Shown in pieces: positions 1-5,227 of a DNA stretch of 8,332 nt; position 1 is the stretch's first letter, and each line of letters opens with the position of its first letter. Made by a program: the position numbers and the translations under genes. The notes below the pieces were generated by a model that worked only from the letters and a program-made list of their open reading frames with translations, was not told the origin of the DNA and made no database searches. Source of the stretch: Lachnospiraceae bacterium (GTDB lineage: Bacteria; Bacillota_A; Clostridia; Lachnospirales; Lachnospiraceae); the NCBI GenBank assembly GCA_003446335.1, contig DMAZ01000187.1, forward strand, positions 1-8,332, given 5' to 3'.

Positions 1-20
1 CATCTTATGAGGAGCTCGTT

Positions 21-2216
21 ATGGCGATCGTATATAATGAGAATAAAAGAACATTTTCACTTCACACGGCGAAAACAACGTACCAGCTGAAAATAGGGAA
101 TCTTAACTATGTAAAACATCTCTATTACGGAGCAACTATAGAAGATGAAGATCTCATCTATCTGATCAGAAGATATGACCGGGGATTCTCCGGAAATCCG
201 TACGATTCACTGAAAGAGCGTACTTTCTCTCTGGATGCTCAGCCTCAGGAATTTACGACGCAGCAGCAGGGTGACTTCAGGATCAACTCTATCGAAGTTC
301 AGAATGCCGACGGGAGCTTTTCTTTTAACGGAAGATATGTCTCACACAAGATATACAGCGGACCGTTCACGCTCTCAGGTCTTCCCACTGCGTATGCCAA
401 TACAGGCGATACCGTCGATACGCTTGAACTTGTCATAGAGGATGCTGTTACCAAAGTGCAGGTGACACTTCTCTATTCTGTGTTCGAAGAGGCAGATATT
501 ATCATGCGGGCAGCCAGAGTTCATAATGCCGGGGACAGACCGATCAGCCTGAAAAGGATCATGTCCATCAATATGGATTATATGAACGGAAAAAATCTTG
601 ATATTCTCTCTCTGCCGGGAAGGTATGGGCAGGAACGCCAGGTTGAACGGCAGCCTTTGACACATCATGTGCATAAAATACGAAGCGGACGGGGGATTTC
701 CTCCCATCAGCAGAATCCGTTCATAGCACTTGTGGACAGAACGGCAAATGAAGAGTACGGCTCCTGTTATGGTTTTGCGCTTATGTACTCCGGAAGTTTC
801 ATCGCCGAGGTAGAGCTTGACCAGTACGATCAGGCAAGGCTGGTCATGGGCGTGAATGACCGTCTGTTCAGCTATAATGTCGATCCCGGTGAAAGCTTTG
901 ATACGCCTGCCGTTCTCATGACCTATACGCACAAAGGACTCACCCGGATGAGTCATAACTATCATAATTTTATCAGGAATAATCTGAACAGGAGCAAATT
1001 CGTAAAGGATGTAAAGCGGCCTGTGCTGATCAATACGTGGGAGGCTGCCTTCTTTGACTTTGATGATGTAAAGCTTGTGGAAATTGCCAAAGCTGCCCGG
1101 AACATGGGTGTTGAAATGATCGTCATGGATGATGGCTGGTTCGGCAAGAGAGACGATGACAATTCCGGCCTCGGCGACTGGTATGTCAATGAGAAGAAGA
1201 TAAAGTGCGGTCTTACCGAGCTTGTCAGACAGATCAATGATCTTGGCATGAAATTCGGCATCTGGTTCGAACCGGAGATGGTCTCTGAGGACTCGGACCT
1301 GTTCAGAGCGCATCCGGACTGGGCAATGGAAATTCCGGGCAGACATGCTGTCCGGAGCCGCAATCAGCTTGTCCTTGATGTGACAAGGCGCGAAGTCCAG
1401 GATTATCTCATCGAGAGCATTAATCGAATACTCGACAGCGCAAATATCTATTATGTGAAATGGGATATTAACCGGGCGATTACCGATCTCTGGTCAAATG
1501 CCCTTCCTGCGGAGGATCAGGGAGAAATCTCTCACCGCTATGTCCTCGGACTTTACAGGGTCATGGATGGCATAATTAAGACCCATCCGGACATTCTTTT
1601 TGAAGGCTGCGCGGGCGGAGGCGGACGCTTTGATACAGCCATGCTCACGTATTTTGTACAGTACTGGAGTTCAGATAACACAAGACCGCTCGACAATCTG
1701 AAACTTCACTACGGATCATCCTTCCTGTATCCGGTCTGCACCATGGGTGCACACGTGTCGGAGGCAAGCCCGATGGTCCCGCTGGAGACGAAAGCGGCGA
1801 TCGCATTGTGCGGGACATTCGGCTATGAGCTTGACGCCACAAAGCTTCATTCGAGTGAGATCGAAGCCTGCAGAAAGATGAGCGCTCTTTATCACAAGTA
1901 CTATGATCTGAATTTCTTCGGAGATTATTACAGACTGGCTAATCCTTTCGAACAGGTGAATCTTGTTGCCTGGGAATGTCTGGCAAAGGATAAGAGTGAG
2001 GCGCTTGTAACGGTAATTACCGTAAATCTGACCATGAACGGACCTCAGGAATACATTAAATGCAAAGGTCTTGCACCGAATAAGCGATACCGTGTGGAGG
2101 GAGACGGCAGTGAACGCATTGTGACCGGAATGGCTCTTATGCATGCCGGAATTCCGATTCCGCGTGAGATTCCGGAATTTACCGCATTTTTATACCATCT
2201 GAAAGAAGTGAAGTGA
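21..2216 (+). CDS. GH36 alpha-galactosidase
   Basis: A 731-residue protein, the usual length for Gram-positive GH36 enzymes, which release terminal alpha-1,6-linked galactose from melibiose, raffinose-type sugars or galactomannan fragments by a retaining mechanism. There is no signal peptide, so it is probably cytoplasmic. An N-terminal beta-domain (about 1-320, containing SLDAQPQEF) precedes the catalytic barrel. The motif YVKWDINR gives nucleophile D482, and WSSDNT gives acid/base D552. Substrate-site residues at expected positions are W340 (NTWEA), D370/D371 (MDDGWFG), W415 (GIWFEPEM), K480 and C530 (EGCAGGGGRFD). All lie at a constant +4 offset from the Geobacillus AgaA numbering as I recall it (D478, D548). 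The ATG at 21 follows AGGAG (10-14) with 6 nt spacing. The loop after the acid/base reads SDNTRPLD rather than the common SDNTDAIE, and the following HVS...PLET segment is a few residues shorter than usual, so linkage or sugar preference may differ. No sugar transporter or regulator is visible; the gene may belong to an operon starting upstream. Confidence 0.93.
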   Translation: MAIVYNENKRTFSLHTAKTTYQLKIGNLNYVKHLYYGATIEDEDLIYLIRRYDRGFSGNPYDSLKERTFSLDAQPQEFTTQQQGDFRINSIEVQNADGSFSFNGRYVSHKIYSGPFTLSGLPTAYANTGDTVDTLELVIEDAVTKVQVTLLYSVFEEADIIMRAARVHNAGDRPISLKRIMSINMDYMNGKNLDILSLPGRYGQERQVERQPLTHHVHKIRSGRGISSHQQNPFIALVDRTANEEYGSCYGFALMYSGSFIAEVELDQYDQARLVMGVNDRLFSYNVDPGESFDTPAVLMTYTHKGLTRMSHNYHNFIRNNLNRSKFVKDVKRPVLINTWEAAFFDFDDVKLVEIAKAARNMGVEMIVMDDGWFGKRDDDNSGLGDWYVNEKKIKCGLTELVRQINDLGMKFGIWFEPEMVSEDSDLFRAHPDWAMEIPGRHAVRSRNQLVLDVTRREVQDYLIESINRILDSANIYYVKWDINRAITDLWSNALPAEDQGEISHRYVLGLYRVMDGIIKTHPDILFEGCAGGGGRFDTAMLTYFVQYWSSDNTRPLDNLKLHYGSSFLYPVCTMGAHVSEASPMVPLETKAAIALCGTFGYELDATKLHSSEIEACRKMSALYHKYYDLNFFGDYYRLANPFEQVNLVAWECLAKDKSEALVTVITVNLTMNGPQEYIKCKGLAPNKRYRVEGDGSERIVTGMALMHAGIPIPREIPEFTAFLYHLKEVK

Positions 2217-2236
2217 ATATATGCCGACCGTGACAT

Positions 2237-2671
2237 TTAATTGAGAGGACTTTCTCCGTACTTATCTAATAAAAGATTCGTGTTGATGACGCCTGCTTTC
2301 TGGTTTATAGCCACAGTAAGAATGATATCTCTCCTTCTCTTCGGGTACAGAGTTGCATTACCGGAAAGTTCCAGAGCACGTGTCGTTTCGTGCAGGGTGA
2401 GGCCCGCAGCCAGACAGAGACGAATGACCTTGTCCCGTCCCGGTTTGCGGGTCCCTTTCATGATCTGATAATAGTAAGAACGTTCAAGAGAGCTTCTGCG
2501 GATCAGTTCCACACTGTCGATAGATTTAACTGCCTCCAGAGATTCAAAATACTCCGGGAAGCTGTGAAAACCATCTGTGACTTTCGGATCTTGCATGAAC
2601 AAGGCCATTTTTTTTTCCGAGTCGATATCTGCCAGAACACTTTCTAACTGTTTCGTCGTTGATTCGTCCAT
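2237..2671 (-). CDS. Small helix-turn-helix (XRE-like) regulator
   Basis: A 144-residue soluble protein with no membrane segment. Residues 1-50 are acidic and helical. Residues about 54-108 form a Cro/C1-like HTH: helix VELIRRSS, a likely recognition region around ERSYYYQIMKGTRKP, then helices around KVIRLCLAAGL and HETTRALELSG. The C-terminal part (about 109-144, KRRRDIILTVAINQ...) continues the helical bundle. I chose ATG at 2671, preceded by GGGG with close spacing. An in-frame TTG at 2683 would add four residues (MGKT) but has no separate ribosome binding site. The gene is divergent from the membrane kinase gene, with 75 bp between the chosen starts, and the shared region contains two dyads. 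That suggests it represses itself and/or the kinase gene, and it could also be a kinase substrate since the HTH region has several Ser, Thr and Tyr residues. Both roles are inferred. The stop lies 20 bp from the end of the convergent galactosidase gene, and no terminator is visible between them. Confidence 0.82.
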   Translation of the reverse strand: MDESTTKQLESVLADIDSEKKMALFMQDPKVTDGFHSFPEYFESLEAVKSIDSVELIRRSSLERSYYYQIMKGTRKPGRDKVIRLCLAAGLTLHETTRALELSGNATLYPKRRRDIILTVAINQKAGVINTNLLLDKYGESPLN

Positions 2672-2730
2672 TGTTTTCCCCAATTCCGTAGTGTATGATA
2701 TTTAACGAAAATATCTACTTGTAATAGTAG
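2671..2730. promoter_or_regulatory. Divergent promoter/operator region between HTH and kinase genes
   Basis: Toward the kinase gene, TTGTTT (2671-2676) and TATGAT (2694-2699) are separated by 17 nt, a plausible sigma-70-type promoter. Toward the HTH gene, the minus strand reads TTACAA (2724-2719) and TATCAT (2700-2695) with 18 nt spacing. The two -10 elements therefore overlap, and the promoters would compete. A perfect 7-bp inverted repeat GATATTT/AAATATC (2697-2703 and 2709-2715, 5 bp apart) overlaps both -10 elements. A second dyad CTACT/AGTAG (2715-2719 and 2726-2730) abuts it. These are good operator candidates for the HTH protein. Promoter assignment is by eye. Confidence 0.5.
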
Positions 2731-2746
2731 CACAAACCGGGGAAGA

Positions 2747-4999
2747 GTGAAAGACGGCATGTTGGATGAACGAATGGAGGAACTGAATAAAATATGTGAA
2801 ATGGCTCTTTATGAAGAGGTGCAGCTCCGGGAAGACGGCAAAGCGATTGTCAGGGATAATGCATCCGGAAAGCTGTTTTACAGGAAAAGGCTTACCATTT
2901 ATAATCCGGAAGTCTTCGAATGGCTGAGAACACACAAGAGCAGCTATGTGCCGGAAATTGAATATTGCTGGCAGGATGAGGATGACCTGATTGTTATCGA
3001 AGAATTTATTCAGGGAAAAACGCTGGATGTGATCCTCGAAGAGACCGGAGAGGGGGAAGGTCTGCCGTTTCAGGAGCGTATACGGATTCTGACTGAGGTA
3101 TGCAACGGACTGCTTTTTCTGCATGGCGCAGATCCCCCCATCATTCACAGAGATCTGAAACCTTCCAATATCATGCTGACGGAGGAAGGGCAGGTCAAAA
3201 TCATTGATTACGATGCCGCCAAACTTTATGTCAGAGGACAGAAAAGAGACACACAGCTCATTGGCACGCAGGGAATGGCGGCACCTGAGCAGTATGGTTT
3301 TGCTGCCTCAGACATTCGCACCGATATTTACGCGTTGGGAAAACTGATTGAGATAATGCTCCCGGGTAATCCGGATGCGGCCCGTATAGCAGAGCGGGCT
3401 ACGAACCTGGATCCGGCACGCCGCTATTCTTCTGCTGTACAGATCAGGGAACAGATCCAAAGAATTCATGAGAACCCGTCAGGGCTTGACCGGCTGCTTA
3501 AGAGACTGCCCGGTTATGATCCCGCGAAGAGGAACCATTATTTTACTGCGCGGATCTGCCTCTTTCTTCTATGCCTGTGTGCATGTCTTTTTACTTTCTT
3601 CTTTTACAGACAGCATATAGTCATTCCGCGGGAGCGGCAGAAAATCCTGACAGATGCCTTAAAAACACTTTCGGAAGGCCAAAGTGACCCGGAAGAGATA
3701 TTCGGGATGAGTCAGAAGCTCCTGCAGCAGATGCCTTATGATAAAATGAATTCAGAAGGAAGGACACAGTTCCGCAAAATTGCGGAGACGGTGATCTGCG
3801 GATGTATTTCAGCTGAATCAGGACATGAACAGGTGACCGGTTTATTTCTGAGCGAAGAGGGCGAGGGCTATCTTGACCTGCTTCGTGAGTCTGGGGTAGA
3901 CGAGGAGACAGTTAAAGAGATCAGTTTAAACGGTCAGATACAGTACTTCATTCAGGAAGACCGGTGGGACAGAGCACTCGAATCAATGGAGGGGCTCAGA
4001 GGAATGCCGAATGAGGAGCAGGACCGGGCAGGTATCCTGAGGGTGTGTACAGAAACTGCAGAACAATATGTACAGGATTTTTCAGAACAGCCGACTTCCG
4101 CAAATGCTGCTTCAGCGTTCGTCTTCTATACACAGATCATGCATGGCGGGATTGACGACGCAGAAATGCGCTTAAAGGACTTCTATGCGCTTGCGCTGAG
4201 CAGTGCAGAGAAGCAGAGTGAGGAAGGAGAATACGAAAGTGCTGAAAAGCTTTATCAGGTCCTGCTGGAGTACAAGAAAGACGTTCCTCTGGATGATTTA
4301 GAACCGTCACTCGGAGATAAGATCCTGGAGAATTGTTATCTTAAGGCGCAGGCAGAGATGGATGCCGGGGACTATGACAGGGGTCGTGCCGATTTTGTGA
4401 AAATTGAAAACTATAAGAATGCCGCCATGCTTGCCAATGAATGTGCGTATCTTAAGGCACAGGAACTGGCCTCGGATAAAGAGTATGAACAGGCATCAGT
4501 CCTTTTTTCAGAGATTTCCGGCTATAAAGACGCTGATGAAAAAGGTCTTTCTGCTAAATTTAATTACTGTGAGCTGGTCTCAGAGAGACCGACTGATTCA
4601 AGCTACCGATATATTGAGGAGCTGATAAAGGCTGACTATCCCGGTGCTGCCCGCTTAAAGGAGGTCATGTATGCCTGGCACGCAGAAATAGATACAGGCG
4701 TTGATTATCTGGTCGGTTCTGAGCAAAGCGCTTTGGTGCGTGCAACATTGTACGGCGGACCGTCGGAGGGAAACACTCATATTCGATTTGAGCTGATCGA
4801 TCTGGAAAGCAAGAACACCTACAATTGGACTTCTGAGGAAAAATACGGAAGAGGGGAAAGCTGTACGGCATATTATCAGGTGAACAGCATCGCGGAGAAT
4901 ATTTTCGAGAAAGAGCACACTGTTAATATTTATGTCGATGACGGTACGCAGGTCGGCAGCTGGACAGGATGCTTTTCAATGAATTTTCTGGAGAATTGA
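2747..4999 (+). CDS. Membrane receptor-type Ser/Thr protein kinase with repeat ectodomain
   Basis: A 750-residue type II-like membrane protein. The cytoplasmic Hanks-type kinase domain (about 10-240) has a candidate ATP lysine K47 (YRKRL), the catalytic loop HRDLKPSN at 134-141 (D136, K138, N141), the metal-binding motif D154-Y-D156 in place of DFG, and the activation-segment end GMAAPEQYGF with APE at 179-181, followed by RTDIYALGKL. No clear glycine-rich loop is visible. A basic stretch precedes one membrane helix at about 270-287 (CLFLLCLCACLFTFFF), placing the rest outside. The ectodomain has a helical region with TPR-like units, including two 37-residue repeats starting at Y531 and Y568, then a beta-rich C-terminal domain (about 641-750) with conserved-looking Trp and Tyr. 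The architecture parallels PknB/PrkC receptors but without PASTA domains. The GTG start at 2747 follows GGGG at 2739-2742 with only 4 nt spacing; ATG at 2759 or 2774 is a possible alternative. Catalytic residues are intact, so it is probably active. Ligand and substrates cannot be told. Confidence 0.88.
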   Translation: MKDGMLDERMEELNKICEMALYEEVQLREDGKAIVRDNASGKLFYRKRLTIYNPEVFEWLRTHKSSYVPEIEYCWQDEDDLIVIEEFIQGKTLDVILEETGEGEGLPFQERIRILTEVCNGLLFLHGADPPIIHRDLKPSNIMLTEEGQVKIIDYDAAKLYVRGQKRDTQLIGTQGMAAPEQYGFAASDIRTDIYALGKLIEIMLPGNPDAARIAERATNLDPARRYSSAVQIREQIQRIHENPSGLDRLLKRLPGYDPAKRNHYFTARICLFLLCLCACLFTFFFYRQHIVIPRERQKILTDALKTLSEGQSDPEEIFGMSQKLLQQMPYDKMNSEGRTQFRKIAETVICGCISAESGHEQVTGLFLSEEGEGYLDLLRESGVDEETVKEISLNGQIQYFIQEDRWDRALESMEGLRGMPNEEQDRAGILRVCTETAEQYVQDFSEQPTSANAASAFVFYTQIMHGGIDDAEMRLKDFYALALSSAEKQSEEGEYESAEKLYQVLLEYKKDVPLDDLEPSLGDKILENCYLKAQAEMDAGDYDRGRADFVKIENYKNAAMLANECAYLKAQELASDKEYEQASVLFSEISGYKDADEKGLSAKFNYCELVSERPTDSSYRYIEELIKADYPGAARLKEVMYAWHAEIDTGVDYLVGSEQSALVRATLYGGPSEGNTHIRFELIDLESKNTYNWTSEEKYGRGESCTAYYQVNSIAENIFEKEHTVNIYVDDGTQVGSWTGCFSMNFLEN
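4337..4558 (+). repeat. Tandem 37-residue TPR-like repeats in kinase ectodomain
   Basis: Two units starting at Y531 (base 4337) and Y568 (base 4448) are exactly 111 bp apart. Each follows the pattern YLKAQ, then an acidic helix, then a Tyr-centred turn (DYDRG, EYEQA), an F..I segment and a Tyr-Lys turn (NYKNA, GYKDA). At the DNA level the first 16 bases of each unit (TATCTTAAGGC[G/A]CAGG) differ at one position. A more degenerate unit (EEGEYESAEKLY) lies upstream at about 4225-4260. The pattern resembles short helical-hairpin repeats of TPR/Sel1 type and probably forms a stalk or ligand-binding solenoid outside the membrane. Confidence 0.65.
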
Positions 5000-5001
5000 G
5001 C

Positions 5002-5026
5002 ATGGAGTGGGCTGAAAGCCCACCAT
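5002..5026 (+). other. Hairpin just after the kinase stop codon
   Basis: A perfect 7-bp stem GTGGGCT/AGCCCAC (5007-5013 and 5017-5023) with a GAA loop, extendable by ATG/CAT beyond a small bulge. It starts a few bases after the kinase stop. It is not followed by a T run but by an A-rich stretch, so it is not a classical terminator in this direction. It could protect the 3' end of the kinase transcript. Confidence 0.5.
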
Positions 5027-5050
5027 AAAGAACAAAAAAGAGGTACAATA

Positions 5051-5092
5051 TTCCTTGAGGGGAAACTTTCGGGGGTAAGTTTTGAAGAGGAA
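5051..5092 (+). other. Possible structured RNA immediately upstream of the terminator
   Basis: Nested inverted repeats are visible: an outer stem TTCCT/AGGAA (5051-5055 and 5088-5092) and an inner stem AAACTT/AAGTTT (5063-5068 and 5077-5082) around a G-rich loop TCGGGGGT. The last two bases of the outer stem (5091-5092) are also the first bases of the terminator stem, so the two structures are partly exclusive. This geometry fits either a 3' UTR fold of the kinase transcript or an attenuator leader for the downstream gene. I do not recognise a known riboswitch class. Confidence 0.3.
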
Positions 5093-5116
5093 AGAGCCGA
5101 GGAATCGGCTCTTTTT
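5091..5116 (+). terminator. Rho-independent terminator after the kinase gene
   Basis: A perfect 10-bp stem AAAGAGCCGA/TCGGCTCTTT (5091-5100 and 5105-5114) closes a GGAA loop. The 3' arm runs into a T tract (5112-5116). It lies 92 bp after the kinase stop and 112 bp before the helicase start, so it separates the two transcripts. If a promoter lay upstream of it, it could also act as an attenuator. Confidence 0.88.
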
Positions 5117-5140
5117 ACGTTTTTAAAAGAAGTATTCCGG

Positions 5141-5227
5141 TGGAAAAATAAATAGAAGTTTGCTATGGTAATATTTGGCAGATATTTGATGCATACCATT
5201 CAAAATATTTGGAAACGGAGCTGAAAA
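5141..5227 (+). promoter_or_regulatory. Promoter-like region with phased direct repeats before the helicase operon
   Basis: A candidate promoter consists of TGGAAA (5141-5146, four of six matches to TTGACA), a 17-nt spacer, and TATGGT (5164-5169) preceded by TG at 5161-5162 as in an extended -10. Downstream of it, ATATTTG occurs three times in the same direction at 5171, 5182 and 5205, giving spacings of 11 and 23 bp, about one and two helical turns. A 6-bp inverted repeat ATGGTA/TACCAT (5165-5170 and 5194-5199) spans the -10 and the first two repeats. The ribosome binding site GGAG (5217-5220) sits 7 nt before the ATG at 5228. The repeats look like a regulator binding site; no regulator is identified. 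Confidence 0.45.

Noticed and set aside
375..1346. Long open frame on the minus strand (323 codons) inside the galactosidase gene
   Set aside because: Antisense to a strongly conserved GH36 catalytic domain, with no recognisable domain; it follows from codon bias in the sense gene.
2137..2180. Repeated GGAATTCCG/ATTCCGGAATT palindromic pattern near the end of the galactosidase gene
   Set aside because: It encodes the repeated Ile-Pro codons of AGIPIPREIPEF within a conserved C-terminus; no sign of a functional site.
4658..4673. Perfect AAAGGAGGT followed closely by two ATG codons inside the kinase gene
   Set aside because: The ATG with suitable spacing (4671) is out of frame and reaches a stop after six codons. 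The in-frame ATG at 4667 is too close. It encodes LKEVM in the kinase and is probably coincidence.
5007..5023. Post-stop hairpin as the kinase terminator
   Set aside because: The stem is good but is followed by CATAAAGAAC, not a T tract; the terminator at 5091-5116 is far better.
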